A stretch of DNA of 64,000 nucleotides from Mactromeris polynyma (GCA_032209605.1 JASFXZ010000001.1:3038001-3102000); one strand, 5' to 3'; positions 34,274-48,089 are shown, numbered from the stretch's first letter. Made by a program: numbers and translations. Notes: generated by a model not told the origin, from the letters alone.

Positions 34274-37200
34274 ATATATACAACACAAAATATCATAAAA
34301 ATCTCAAGTTTTATATTACAATAGTGAAAATTTATCAGTACCCAACTAAATCAGACAGGAGAATGAAGAGACTGCATACAAATACCTGCTTAAAGCTGGC
34401 CTTATGACAGGAATAAATCCTTATTTATTCATAAAGAATAGCAAGGTGATAAATGCTTACAAAACCTGACCCACCAACTTCATCAGATATTATCAAAACA
34501 TAAATTTTATTGCTCATTATAAATCCCCATTCTGACTGAAGTACACAATCTTTGTGGGTAGCATTTTGTGGAGATGATTTTAATCAGATTGATTAAAAAC
34601 CTCAAAAAAAACTAGAATACATGTATACATGTGCATACAGTAATTAAGACAATGTTATACTTATAGTGAGTCATCAGGTCTCTCATTCTGACCAATAAAC
34701 ATCAACATCATATGCCTAGATATATATATTCATGAAAGATTCTGATTTTTTGGATAATACATTATAAATGAGATCAAAATAGTATATCATACATTTAGTT
34801 TTTATTTAAATCCACGGATCAAGTGGCAATGTTAATTAAGCTATCTGTAAACAGAAAAGCTTTAAAATCGTGAAAAATTAATTTGATAGCAATTGGTATT
34901 TTGAATGAACAATTTGCTTGTTTTCAGACTCTATCCAGACTTAAAAGTCAATTATACGGTAGCTATTTTACTTTCGGATCAATACAGTATAATCTTCTAA
35001 AACTGGATTTTCACCCCAGAAAAGTCAACAAGTGTAACTAGGAACTTGGGAGTTCCAACATATTTCAAAAACACAGTGTAGATGACAGATCTACACAAGT
35101 ACATGCACAGACAAACCACTGTAACTTTACACATTATAAACATATAAAGTTTGTCTTGTTTAGAATTCACTCCAATGTTCATATGATCTGCTTCAGCATC
35201 TGAACTGTTGAAGGAGCTTAGCTGGAACTGTACCTACAGATATTTAGAAAATGGTCCAAAATTATGACCTCTAGTCTGTGAGAGTGTCCACAAACAAACT
35301 GTGGACGGATGAAAAACGACTGACGAAAGGGACGCCTGTACAATGGACATCTAGCAATCCTAAAGGCTAAACTATGAGCACTTCCTGCCCAGGTGAGCAA
35401 AACACCTGAAAAAGTTTTTGAGGAAACTGAACATGCATAATTCTTACGACTATCACATTTTATACTTCAAACACTCAGGTACTTAACATGATAGCAGTAC
35501 TCCCATGAGTGCATGAGAATCCTGCAAACAACGAATAACATCCTAGAATTAACCATTAGACTAATATACATCATTGAAATCAAATGTAAGATAAAATCAA
35601 GAAAATTAGGAATACAAGCACATGAGATCTAGATTTATACAGATTGCCAAAATATATCAGCTGGTTGTAAGCTAACTGTTTTTAGACACAGGAAACTATT
35701 TAGATTCATAAATGTATGTTAACCTGAGAAGCAACGTTAACCAGTAGCATGTATGTACTTTATAGGTAATCAGTTAATTATGTAGATAAAAACAACATTA
35801 AAGAACAACTAATGGTCCTGAAAACTTCTAAATTTCACATAATCAGGCAGCGATTCCAGATTTTGCTGCTTACTTAACTTTCAGGTGTTCAAAACAACAG
35901 GTATTATTTTCTCTGAAACAGTATTTTTGTTTACCAGACAAGTAAATACAGAATATCACATGAGTGCACCATGCATTGCACTGAATTCATTCAAAAAGTT
36001 TTCTGAAAGTGGTAAAAACAAGCCTTTACTGAGATTTCATCCCTTTGAAATCAAGTTTATTCAAAGTAAGTAATCTATGAATATCTTATAATATTATTCA
36101 CATCTTAAATAGTGAATTTATACACATTTTAACAGTAAAATTAATTAAGTTTACCAATACGTACTCGATCAGTATAGCATTCATTTTATATTCATTCACA
36201 TCCATGATAAATATTAACAGCCAAATTTATATCATATTTTCCTGTATCGCCCACTTCAGTGAGTATTGCCCAGCTTGAGGGTTTTTCCCGGGTGTTCAAT
36301 ACTTTGACAACCTCGTTCATAGTATTATAAGGTAAGCATGCATTAGGCCGCATTTGTTCCTTCCCGAGGGAATAATAAAATTTAAATACTGTATTACTTG
36401 AGTGTTACACATAAAATTTATCATTTTTTGTAACAGGGCTTTAAGTCACATAAACAGACGGACTATTCCATTTATTAGGGTGGAGGAAGTCCCTAGACTG
36501 ACACCCTGGATAGAACCTTAAACCTTCCGTAAGCTACACACATATCTGTGATATCATTTGTGACAATATAAATAATAATAAAGTAAATAAATATAACTCT
36601 CAATCTCTGGTGATAAATAAATCATCTTTCTGTAATATCTTTGTAATTACATAAATAGGAAAATGGCAATTTCTCAAATTCGCAATCAAATTAATATAAT
36701 GTGCCATTTTGTTAAAAAGTGGAAGATTAAAAATTATAACCCTCATGCTTTTACAGTTAGTCTAAGATGTATTACGTGAAAATGGCTGGTTGCTATTATT
36801 GTACTTAAATAATTAGATTATCATTATTGTCTTACGTTTTAAATAATTTATTACCAAGTTTGACGAGATTATGTCAAACTGACTGCATGGTAAACTCAAA
36901 TTATAAACATCTTCAGGGTATACTAATTAATTTTACATTTTATACTCTTGAAAATACCATAAATGTGGAGATTAGATTTTCACAATAAATATTTCTCCCA
37001 TTGAATTAGGAACCTTGAAGCTGTCATTTCACATTTACAATACTTAGGACTCTCCAGAGGATACCTAATTGTATAAAGACAGAAAGTCACAAGCAATTAT
37101 ATGATTCTAATCAATAACAGAACAATGTTAGTGAAACATCGAATACAGAACAAGAGAAAAACTTTCAGTTAATACATTGTTTTTAAGACTAATGAGCTAT

Positions 37201-38450
37201 ATATATTAAAATATTAATAAGAAAAAGAAGTCAGTAAAATAATGAAGAAAATAATGCCTGTCTCAGTTACATAGTAAACCAGGGTTGGCATGGTATTTAC
37301 CAGTGGTAATTCCCGGTATTTCCCGTACTGGGAAATACTCTTTAATTCACGAAAGTGGGAAATACTGGGAATTTAATACTCCAAACTTGAGCAAAATGTA
37401 GTTTATTATGACCAAAAACACACACAAAATAAGTGACAAATAAATAATATTTACATGCAGACGTATGACATTATTATGCAAGAATCATTATCAAGCTGTG
37501 GAGCCAATTTAACACATTTAGTTCTTATAGCTTCTATAAGTCCAGCCCTTTTATACAAGTGATGCTGGTTGATGCAATGTATTTACTATACAGTGGTGTC
37601 GAGCTGGCGGAGCTCATAAATTCACCCAGTAACTTAAGCATCATAATGCCCCATTACTTTTCTTGTATGAATTATGACCATACTAACAGGGTTCTTGGAA
37701 ACGTGTAGATAGCGTCTAAAGGGGAGTATCCCAAGACCCCCCACCAACTTTTAGTGATTTTCCTGCTACTTCAAGAATTAGAGATGCACCTGACTATGTA
37801 TTGCAGAAAAGCTCAGTACTGATAGCACTTCTAACTTCAAATGCACAAATTCTAAGACAATGTTATTCTACCACCCGACATCAACGTTAAGGGCATTCGA
37901 GCATTATAGATTCTAATAAATAACTATGTATACAAAAATGTCCAATAAATGTTGATCGACAATGTCTCCAAAATCAACAAAACAACATCTCACTGGAATA
38001 AAATCAATAGAATAACAGGAAGGTGTTGGTCAAAATGGACCAATAGTACTTGGGTAATCAAGAATTCATGAGGAACTAGGCTAAGTTGAGAGGAACATAT
38101 AGTAACAAATGTTGCAGACAAATTTGCTGTGTAAAATGTTCAGTTTTGCAAATGACCAGGCTCAGTTTCGCAAATGGCCAGACTGTCAGTTTCGTTGTCC
38201 AAATGAAATTTGTCAAATGAAATTTGTAAGTTTAAAGTAGTAACTAGTATACCGTTTCAAATGTAATGACTGACATACAGTTACGGTAATTTTTCTAAAG
38301 CATAAATTAGTTTTTTCATTCATTTATAACTGCAATCATCAATTCTTACCCAAAAAATCATAATACTAGTGTGTGTTCAAATCTTAAAAATATTAAAACA
38401 AAAATTAAAGATGTTGCAACTTAAGTCAATGGATACATCAAAATTAATTT
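34274..38450. other. intergenic, no gene recognised
   Basis: AT-rich DNA to the right of the MULE element. Apart from the repeat at 35225-35410, only short motif-free frames occur (34189-34407, 35885-36073). A GGGAAATAC/GTATTTCCC-rich palindromic patch lies at 37275-37375. Confidence 0.45.
35225..35410 (-). repeat. dispersed mollusc-type repeat
   Basis: The minus strand reads GCTCACCTGGGCAGGAAGTG, CTCATAGTTTAGCCTTTAGGA, GCTAGATGTCCATTGTAC, TTTGTGGACACTCTCACAGA and TAGAGGTCATAATTTTGGAC. This order is familiar from repeats that abound in mollusc intergenic DNA. The 60-codon frame across it is a by-product. Confidence 0.6.
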
Positions 38451-38451
38451 T

Positions 38452-39108
38452 TAGGCCTAAATTAAAATTAGGTTTGTTTGCCCTTTACCGACCGACCGGA
38501 GATTTGGCCGCCAACTTTTTTTTTTTTGGTTATAAACCCGCCTATACACCATTATGTCACACTACGATGTGTGCAGTTTGTTCTTCTTAGTTACAAAACA
38601 ATGACTATTTTGTTTCATTATGTTTGCCTTATGATAACTTCCTCTTGCTAGAAAAACTTTGGAACCCAAAGTTAGAAAAAAGTATGACACAAAAATGGTC
38701 ATAGTTGCCCTTATAATATTTTCATCAACAATTATTGAAGCCTCGTGCTCATACTCACTAAAACAGACGGGCAATATAAAGTATTAAAAATAAGTACACA
38801 TAAAAGTGTCAATTTTGCTTTCATTTTACCAACATTAATTTTTTCTGAATTGATCTGAGCTTAAATGTTAACCATGTTTTTTACAACCACATGTCATTTA
38901 ATCGTAACTGTTTTATTACAATTATTTTACTGTACCCGCCCACCCAATGTACCATGTGCCGAAATTACAACGCACGAACAATACATTTCGACTAAAAAAT
39001 TTCCACAATAAAATAAAATATTTTTCCTACCTTAACCTACCCACCTCTAAAATCTAGGGTCGGTAAAGGACAAACAAAGACTTTTTTAATTATGGCCTTA
39101 GCTTAAAG
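38452..39108. mobile_element. foldback/MITE-like element, ~40-bp terminal inverted repeats
   Basis: The left end reads AGGCCTAAATTAAAATTAGG, TTTGTTTGCCCTTTACCGACC. The right end read inward is AGGCCATAATTAAAAAAGTC, TTTGTTTGTCCTTTACCGACC. The interior of about 570 bp has no transposase. The target duplication is unclear. Confidence 0.75.
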
Positions 39109-39109
39109 C

Positions 39110-42100
39110 ATGTGGATGTTTATTATAGATGTACTCACGGTAATACAACAACGACCAGCAGAGATTCGTTAAAACTGACTGCTAAAGACAAGTACTTTTA
39201 AAAGTAGCAGCTTAATTTAAACTGGTTCAACTGTATTTGTATAAGTTCATTCAACTGTGTGCAGACGCCAAATAAAATGTAACTAACTGTGTGGTACAAA
39301 ACTACTGTTGAAATTTATCAAGAGAAACAATGAAATACACGTATGTTCACTACACTTAATAGAACATAATCATTTTGGCATTTTCCTACCATCACTGAGG
39401 AGTTTCTAATGATGCAATCATTGATTCTCGACTAAGTCTGCAATGCTAAACTACAAATAGCAACAAACTACCAAATTATACACTAAACCCACCAATCTTA
39501 AAATAAATTCAATATCTTCAGTTGTGTCCAAATGGTAATTATCTTGGCAATTGATGGTACAATGTAGGTGGTTTTATACCTCCACTGATTGAAAAAAAGA
39601 GTGGTTTACCATTCAATACAGGGGGAGGTATGGTCATAAGACATTCAGCAAGTAGCAAAATTAGTTGCAATTGGGGTTTGAAGATAATCAAATGGAAGTC
39701 ATAGATAACTTATCCTTGTCCAGAATAAAGTGTCAACATTCACTTTCATTTATATGCCATCATGATTAACAAACTACCATAATATGCATGTGATAAAACC
39801 ATCATCCGGACTCATGCACCACACAAAAGGCTTTCCAGGTACATGTTGACAGTAGCACTGTAATTTAAGTACGGTTACTTAAAGCATCTCGATAGTTATC
39901 AATGGTATGATGACTGCAATGAAAAGAGGGGCCATATGACCATGGAGTTGACCCATTGACCCCTGGAATTTTAACAAGTCCACATTTTGACACACAGGAT
40001 TCTGGCTGATGCACCATGTTTCTCTAACTTGTAGGTACTTTTGGCTATAAAATGCATGGTGAAATCTGGTCAAAAATTATCAAAATGACCCTTGAGTATC
40101 AGCACTTAGTGGAACCCCTGGATACATTTAAATTGAACATATTAACATATTCCAGCTTTCGAATAGTTACATATTAGTTGTTGTGCTCTATCTCAGCTTT
40201 ACATTGCCTAAATGTCAAAATGCTTCTATTGCACATTAAATTTTATGTTAAAATATCAAATTTAATAACTTGAGTTAAAACAATTTCTCCATCACATATA
40301 AGTGGTCGCCAACATCTCTCTACCCTTTAGAGAGACAAACGTTAAACTTAGACATCCTACAATATAATTATATGATGGCATATCTGAGACACATAAAAAG
40401 TATATATATGTATTATACACATCAAACTGCTGATGTGTGGAATATGGAACATGCAACTGGGCAGACATTTTTGTCAGTCAAACTCATCACCCAATCAGAC
40501 TACAAGAAATCAACCTGGGGCAATTTATACTAATTGTGACTGTGAGACTTAGAAATCTATGAGTACATGTATATAGGCTAAACAGAATGATTGAAATGTT
40601 TAGAGAAATGTTCCCACTGGCAGGGAGATAGGCATACATTATGAGAATTCGATAAATTAATAAAACAAATCCTTTATATTTAAGTACATGTACTTCAATG
40701 AAGAAATGGACATTTGGTTATTATATATAGATGGAAATCGAACTGGACAATTCATCCTTTATCATTACAGGATTGGAACATACATACATGTACAGATATA
40801 CTGCTTCAAGAAATACTATATGAGCTTGCTCATATTAGTTGACACACCAACATCAATAATTATATAGACTTATATATATCTATTTGTTACAAAATGTACT
40901 ACCATATTCAACAATACTAAAGTTTAATATAAAAACAAACAATATTATTCTTTATTTTTTGGTGACATGGAACCTATATGTTTGACATTTATATATTCAA
41001 GTACTTGGGGTATTTGACTGATGATTATAAATAGTTTTAACATTTTTTACCTATTTTTACTTTTAGCAAGTTTGTCTTGTTAACAGTACAAGTTTGCAAC
41101 AATGCCAATTGCATTAGCTGTAGACGAAATGATGATTGTAATGATAACTGATCAATTTTGGTGAAAACAATTACTTAAAAGTACTTAAAAGTTACTGTTC
41201 TCTTGAAGAGATCGGCAAACACAAACTATCAGATCATAAATTGACCTATTCTTAAAAGCCAACTGAGGATGGTTAAGATACATCATCATGCTGTGTGCAG
41301 GACCCATATTTAATTGCATGATTTTCATGAATAAAATCTTCAAATTCATTATTAGACAGCACAATTTTATACTTATACTTTTTACTACAACATAAATTTA
41401 TACATTTAAAGATAAGCCGTAAGTTTTTAGAATACACAGACAAACAGTTTCAAAACGCCCAACATTCCCAAGTATGGATCGATTTTTAGTGACTAAATAT
41501 TACTAACTGCATATCGTTTCATCATTCATGATAATATTAATAACATGTATTGAAAATCCCCTATATGTGGTCAGGTGATACTATGTTTGTGGCTATAGTA
41601 TATCAAATAAATTAAATTATATATTTTTTTTTTGAAAATTTAGAGTAAAATATTGGATTGGTACATGCTGTTTTACAAAATCGAACAAGAAATCATGTCA
41701 GACTGACAGTTAAAAAAACAGCATTTTCTATAAATTGTAAGCTTAGCAAATCGGATTCACTCCCAAGTCAGGTTAGGGAACTCTTGATATGCTTCTGATA
41801 TTTACGTTGTACAATGTTGAAAACTGTTAACGGGTATATGAAAATATGGTGAATATACTAAGCAAAGGTTCAACCACTCAATTAACATGTTTATGGTTCC
41901 CAGCAAGGGTTATAGAATGTACCACATCTTGTTGACATTCTTGCTTTCATGGCATGAAAATGGGAACTGTTAAATTTAAGAATGAACATGGGGAAAATAA
42001 TACAAGAGGATATATATATATTAGTTGGCATAACTGAGTACGGGATCCAGCACAATGACCACTCAAATCCTTGACTTTAAGTGCGCAATATAAGGATCAG

Positions 42101-42910
42101 ATGCATGATACTGGCTGTCGGTAAAGGGTCAACTCAGCCCATTTACCAATTAGGCCTGGTCCACCTTGGCCCACACTTGAAGCTCAATAAAAAGGCCCAG
42201 TTGTTCACACCTTCGGCATACTCAAGAAGGTGATAACAGTAGTATTTTTAAGTGGAATGAAAAGGCGAAGATATTCACATCGAAGGTAGTTGGCGGTCAA
42301 TGTGAGAGTACTCTTCAAGAGGGAGATGATGACTAAAGCTGATGAAGAAGTAATAAAAAAGAATAAAGTAGATGACAAAAAGTGACAATGTTTATGATAG
42401 CCAAGCAGTAGAGTGACAGAGGAACGGTCAGCATCATGAAGATAATAATCAGGACACAGAAATCAGGAAAGGTTTTTACATGGTGACAGTTGAAGAATAA
42501 GTAATTGACAACTATTTTGATAAGTGTGGTCAATATTGAGTACACAAAATACAATCACCGGTGATCTTAACTGTCACAGTATCCATAAATGGCATAATCA
42601 CGAATTCAGGGTGACACACAAGTTATCAACGTTTTAACCGAAAATGACAAATATTTTCCATAAAACAGAAAGTGCTGGAAGATGAAACGCGATAAGGTAT
42701 CTACGTCAAACTGAACGCTAATAAATAATCAACAATACCTGGTCTGTAAGTTCCCATATCGTGTTAAAATCCAATTTATCACTTAAACTAGCCTTTTCTA
42801 ATTATGTACATATGTCATGTCAAAGGTCAACCAAAATGAAACGGCCAATCAAATCATTCATTGTAAAATGCGTCTACGTAACAAAGATTTAAACAAGGTA
42901 AACACCACTA
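39110..42910. other. intergenic, no gene recognised
   Basis: AT-rich sequence with short motif-free frames only (for example 39879-40073 and 42333-42554). No structured repeat was recognised. Confidence 0.45.
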
Positions 42911-42913
42911 AAT

Positions 42914-42980
42914 TTAACCTGGCTTACCTACCCTTACCATTATCTTGTGTGCAGAGTACGCTGGATACCAGACTACACTA
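42914..42980 (-). repeat. small palindromic dispersed repeat, copy 1
   Basis: AACCTGGCTTACCTACCCTT, GTGTGCAGAGTACGCTGGAT and ACCAGACTAC match, in opposite orientation, the copy at 49813-49884. Confidence 0.7.
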
Positions 42981-43324
42981 AATTAGGATAATCGGCAATT
43001 CGCGGAATAGTGATCTCCCCTGTTACACCAGAGTAACGATTAGAAGAGATTCATACGTGTGCATTAAAGCAACACATGATAAACATGACTGTTTTATTGA
43101 TTCATTCATGTCATTTGTTCTAACTATTGTTCTCATTGTATTATTTCCCAATGCTACACTTTTATCACCGTGCAAAATAAGTTGAACTGCGTTAAAATAC
43201 GAGATTTAGAATTGAAGTTTTATGGATAATATGCAGAAACTGTGATCATTTTGCAAGTTGTACATTCAATTTGACAACAATCAAGTCACTGAAAATCCAT
43301 AACTCGGTTTAATGCTGTAGGACG

Positions 43325-43800
43325 GGAGAACATTACTTGGTCAACTTAGAAGGAAAACTCCATCATGGCTCTATTACGTCGTAACTTAATATTTTGCCCA
43401 ACAGACTGCAGGAAAATAGCATATTTTGCACTAGTTAAGTCCATTATTGTCTATGGAGCTATAATTTGGGATCCATACCAAAATCAAATATTACCAACAG
43501 GAAGTCCAACGCCAAGCCGATCGTTTATAACTGGAGACTACGTGTCGAAGGAAGACAGTCAGTTGTGTTACACAATCGATGTAAAATAAATAAGTTTGAA
43601 CTGAACATAACAACGATTACCTAAGTAAAGCAGAACGCAAGAGGCAAAATTAATTAAAGCTAAAAACTTTCAACACTGTATCTCACCTAATATCATCTTA
43701 AATCAGGGCATAAACCACCAGGGATTATTGTATGTCATTGTAATGTCGAGCAGCTGATGTATTATGCCGTGTAGGCCTTTCACCGTAACAAGATACAGAA
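43325..43800 (+). pseudogene. CR1/Jockey-like LINE reverse transcriptase C-terminal fragment
   Basis: MALLRRNLIFCPTDCRKIAY, FALVKSIIVYGAIIWDPYQN and FITGDYVSKEDSQ carry the conserved 'LRRNL...AY-LV-P-LEY...WDPYQ...FITGDY' end of non-LTR reverse transcriptases. A frameshift (around 43500) and stops follow; KAKNFQHCISPNII-like remains run to about 43690. The 5' part of the LINE is missing. Confidence 0.85.
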
Positions 43801-44617
43801 GAGAGAATAAAATGAAACAGGGAACGTCACATACATAACACTCAATGGCTAAAATTGAATCTCTCTGTTATTAGCATACATTAACAACTTACCAGTTGTT
43901 ACTATTATGTACCGAAACTTAGTGTTGCCTTTCTAGCAATATAATTGTATACGCCGGACAATAAGTATAACACTTAAGTTACTAATTGAATGAAGTAGTT
44001 TATTCTGTTCTGCAAACAGTTTTGTCAAAGACCTATAGGTTTGTGGTTGTGTGGTTTCAAAAAGCCTTACGCATTTCGCGTACAATTCAATATTATACGT
44101 ATACACACATGCAGACAAGTAAGTTTACATTATTAATTACAACATAACTTACGCGTACAACAAATGACGTCTTTGAATAATTGAAAAGCAGTTTTGGCCC
44201 CAGTAATCCTGATCATTCTATGATTTAGGAATACAATATGGATGCATTGAGTTTCACATAGTTCATGCTTTTAAATCTATTTTACGTAAGTAATGTAGGT
44301 TATTTGTTTAACTAACTGTAACATGTGTATTACAATATTAAAACATTAGTATAATATTGTTTTCACTTTTAAGTACAAATTTAAACAATATCATCACAAA
44401 CTTTATATTCATTGTAATCAAGTTATACTGTGTAAAATATCACACCATAACATATTAAAAGTGACAAACTCAATAAAAGTGCGTTCGAGAGTACACATTT
44501 TGAAGTCTAATATATCTTTGCAAACAGTATCTACCTTTAATGGAACGTGTTCACGTTCAAAGAAGTCCCTGGTTATAGCTGTGTCTAAAGATGTCAGAAT
44601 AAATACAGTATCCTTCA

Positions 44618-45480
44618 TGCTGCCAGCATGGATTCATGGCAAGGAGGAGCTGCGTAACTCACCGTCTCACCCTCGTACATGAGCTGGCAGCTTCCATGGA
44701 CAAGAGAATTCAGACGGATATGATTATACTGGAATTTAGCAAGGCGTTCGACCGCGTACCCCATCAGCGACCATTGACCGACTTTTCGTGTTCCTCAAAA
44801 CATGACTTTATTTCACAGGATGGCACATCATTACGGCATAAGAGGTCAGACACACAGGTGGATTTCCTCCTTCTTACAAGGCAGAACCAAAAGGGTTCTT
44901 GTTTACGGCCAGTCATCCGATGAGACCTCAGTTGTTAGTGGGTAGTGTCACACAGGGATCAGCACTGGGGCCGTTATTGTTTCTCATCTCGTTAACGATC
45001 CTCCAGAGGGACTGTTCTCCAAAACTCGTCCTTCGCTGATGACTGCGTTCTATACCACCAGATCAAGTCCGAGCACGACAAGAAGCTCCTCCAAGCAGAT
45101 CTTGACTCCCTAGCAAGATAGGAACAGGAATGGGATATGGACTTCCATCAACAAATGTGCAGTGTTTTACGGGTAACAAGATCGAAATCTCCTCTACATG
45201 CCAACTACACATTAAAGGGTACATCTCTTGCAGAAGAAACAACATCACAGTATCTAAGTGTGGATCTCCAATCAGACCTTGCATAAAGTTCACATATAAA
45301 CCGAAAAACTAAAAAGGCAAACAACATGCTAGGCTTCCTACTTGACGCAACTTACGCAGTACCAATAAAGAATCCAAAATCAAAGCCAATATCTCTCTTG
45401 TATGTTCAAACCTCAAACATGGATGCACTATAATTATGGAACCCACACCAAAACCACTCGCACAATTGACTTAATATTCA
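44618..45480 (+). pseudogene. CR1/Jockey-like LINE reverse transcriptase relic
   Basis: Broken across all three frames, the stretch still shows LVHELAASMDKRIQTDMIIL-EFSKAFDRVPHQR (RT block with FSKAFD), then SGTVLGP-like LGPLLF near 44965, a degraded AD-D core near 45035, WDMDFHQQMCSV, a late YLSVDLQSDL block and WNPHQNH. Multiple frameshifts and stops make it non-functional. It is a different copy from 43325-43800, since both contain the WDPYQ/WNPHQ end. Confidence 0.85.
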
Positions 45481-45963
45481 GTGTAATAAATTGATCTTCT
45501 TCACTAATATGCTGTTAACTTTAAATGTAAGAACTTATAGGTGATTGTTTCATCCTTAAACTTTAAATAATGTCAAGATTTTTACAAACAGATGTTTTGT
45601 AAATATAAACATTTTCATTATCCAGTATGTGAAAATCACAGGCATATTGGAGATTATCGGCGCATTGGAGAAAACATACCAAAGTTTATATTATTTGCAT
45701 TTAATGGTAAAAAGTTTTCGAAATTATTTCATAAATGTTTTCGGGACAAAAAAATAGATTATGACTTTTAAACATTTAATTAAAATTAAAATCGGCCTTT
45801 GTATTCTGAACATTGGTGATTCGCGACATATGTTAAAATCCCAGCGCATTGGAAATTTGATGTGCATTGTATACCATATTTCGAGCAGCTATTAATAATA
45901 TAAGCTGTTAGTTTTTGTGAACATTAACACTTTTGCGGTGATAATATAGATTAGATGTTAATA
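45481..45963. other. intergenic, no gene recognised
   Basis: AT-rich sequence between the LINE relic and the Tc1 element. It contains the repeated word GGCGCATTGGA / GCGCATTGGAAA with no recognisable origin. Confidence 0.4.
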
Positions 45964-47451
45964 TACTAGCGGAAAAAAGAAACTGTGCATGTGTAAAATG
46001 TTCATATATCCTTCAATTTTATAAATTAAAGCTTGAAACTTTACACAGGTAAGTTGTGTATCCCTCTCGGTCATTTACACTGGCCAGTGCATGAGTTGCA
46101 CGGGTAGTTTGCCTGTCAGGCTAACGTCTTCTTTTTCACGTTTCTTTCGTGCAGCAGTTAATTGCAAACACGTTTGTCGCATAAACCTGTGTTAAAACAT
46201 AGTGTTGTTACATGTAAGACACAAAACCAGGATAATTTTGAAAAACGTCTTTGATACGCCATGCCAAGGTTGAATGAAACTGACAGATGCCGCGCCGTAG
46301 GCATGATTGAAGCTGGTGTACGTCATACTGACGTTGCCAGACAATTTGGCGTTCACCGAAATACTGTAGACGCCTTGTGGAGACGGTACCAACAGTTTGG
46401 GGCAACCAGAGACCGGCCTCGATCAGGACGTCCACGCGTAACGTCTATTCGCCAGGATACGTACATCCGGGTGGTTCATCTCCGTGACCGACTCAGAACT
46501 GCTTCTTTGACGGCTAAAAGTATTCCTGGCCTTAGAAGAATCAGTCCCCGAACGGTACGTAATCGATTGCGTGAACGAGGTATACGTCCACGACGTCCTG
46601 CCATACGTCCTGTTATGCAGCAACGTCATCGTGTAGCACGTTTTTCCTGGTGTAGAAGACACATACACTTCACGCAACAGGACTGGGCACGTATTCTTTT
46701 CACGGATGAGTCCAGGTTCCATCTCGACAGCAGCGACGGCCGTTCTAGAGTGTACCGTCGTGTTGGTGAACGTTTCCATGACAGTTGTGTGATTGAACGA
46801 CGCCCATTCGGCGGAGGTAGTGTCATGGTGCGGGGTGGCATCTCATCCCGTGGTAGAACAGCACTTGTGGTTGTAGACGGCACACTTACAGGCATCAGCT
46901 ATCGTGACGAAATCATACGGCCTCACGTCCTTCCGTTTGTGCAGCAACGTAACGCCACGCTGCAACAGGATAACGCTCGCCCGCGCGTCGCGCGGGTCGT
47001 CACCGACTTTTTGACCCAGAAAAATGTGAATGTGCTGCCCTGGCCTGCAATATCACCGGATTTGTCGCCTATAGAACACGTGTGGGATGAGATGCAGCGA
47101 CGGTTACGTGGCCTCCAAAATCAGCCGTTGACGTTACCTGACCTATCACGTGCGCTTGTCAGAATCTGGAATGGTATTCCCCAGGCATTTTTCAAAACAC
47201 TTGTTGTCACATCAATGCGGCGTCGTTGTCAAGCATGCATCGATTCCAATGGTGGACATACACGGTATTGATGAGCTGAACTTTGTTTAGAGAACGTCTC
47301 TGAAAACTGATCACTATCTAAGACGCAGCTGATTCAATAACCACATCAATTGAGCTGGTGTTAAATAAAAGTAAGATAAAACCCGATTCCTTACATACCT
47401 CCTAAGTTATAGCATATTATACACATGCACAGTTTCTTTTTTCCGCTAGTA
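45964..47451 (+). mobile_element. Tc1-like transposon (1488 bp), apparently intact
   Basis: The inverted repeats of about 32 bp begin TACTAGCGGAAAAAAGAAA and continue CTGTGCATGTGTA at both ends with no mismatch that I see. A TA lies directly outside each end (45962-45963 and 47452-47453), the standard Tc1/mariner target duplication. The single gene at 46261-47271 is uninterrupted. Base composition is clearly more GC-rich than the neighbourhood. Confidence 0.95.
46261..47271 (+). CDS. Tc1-like DD34E transposase (336 aa)
   Basis: It catalyses cut-and-paste movement of the surrounding element into TA sites. The N-terminal half holds two helix-turn-helix units (GMIEAGVRHTDVARQFGVHR at 14-33, and TARTVRNRL-like ISPRTVRNRLRERGI at 94-108) joined by a GRPR AT-hook-like motif at residues 56-59. 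The catalytic triad is Asp149 (FTDESRFHL), Asp237 (QQDNARPR) and Glu272 (SPDLSPIEHVW), with 34 residues between the last two, hence DD34E. Length and all key residues are as expected for an active family member; there is no stop or frameshift. ATG at 46261 is the first in frame and sits about 300 bases inside the left end. Other long frames overlapping on the minus strand are shadows. Confidence 0.97.
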   Translation: MPRLNETDRCRAVGMIEAGVRHTDVARQFGVHRNTVDALWRRYQQFGATRDRPRSGRPRVTSIRQDTYIRVVHLRDRLRTASLTAKSIPGLRRISPRTVRNRLRERGIRPRRPAIRPVMQQRHRVARFSWCRRHIHFTQQDWARILFTDESRFHLDSSDGRSRVYRRVGERFHDSCVIERRPFGGGSVMVRGGISSRGRTALVVVDGTLTGISYRDEIIRPHVLPFVQQRNATLQQDNARPRVARVVTDFLTQKNVNVLPWPAISPDLSPIEHVWDEMQRRLRGLQNQPLTLPDLSRALVRIWNGIPQAFFKTLVVTSMRRRCQACIDSNGGHTRY

Positions 47452-47453
47452 TA

Positions 47454-48085
47454 GTAAAAAGAGCGTTCGGTAATCATCCATCATATTTTTATTTGAGTAC
47501 GAATTGTTACTTTTTAGAAATATATTACTAATTATAGATATATTTAGTTGCGCTTTGAACACTGAAAAGGGTTTTTACAAAGCAGCAATAATCATTTTTA
47601 CAGTAATAAGCATCGTGACAAATGGCGAGAAAGCATGTAATTTAGGTTTATGAATTTTAGAAATTTCATTATTTCGAGATATAAATCATGTTTTTGTTTA
47701 TTTGTTTTCTAAATAGTCATAAAAGATTACAGATATTTTACATGCGTTCTTTTACATGCGTTCTCGGGAGAGACAGTGAATGCAATATACCGCAGAATTA
47801 AGGCATATGTTACATATAACCATTATAAAACAACATATTTAAGCCAAAATAATATGACATCGAATTATCATAATGCAAAACAACATACTGTTAAGCCATA
47901 CAAGTCTTGTGCATATTTTTACTCATACATACACATACATACATACTCACACATACATATATAGATATACACGAATATACATATACATATACACATACAA
48001 TAAATATGTTTAGACAAAACATGTCTAAGTCACCATTGCATGCAGGTTTTGTCTTTCAGTGAAAGCGTGGTGTACGAAAATGGCT
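47454..48085. repeat. AT-rich spacer with an (ACATACAT)-type microsatellite
   Basis: The stretch at about 47930-48000 consists of degenerate CATACA/TATACA words. Nothing else is recognised between the Tc1 element and the minus-strand LINE relic. Confidence 0.6.
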
Positions 48086-48089
48086 AGGT

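Noticed and set aside
44636..44923. 95-codon frame with FSKAFDRVPHQR as an independent gene
   Set aside because: It is one frame of a multiply frameshifted LINE reverse transcriptase relic.
46192..46895. Four minus-strand frames over the Tc1 gene
   Set aside because: They are complement-strand shadows of the transposase coding sequence.
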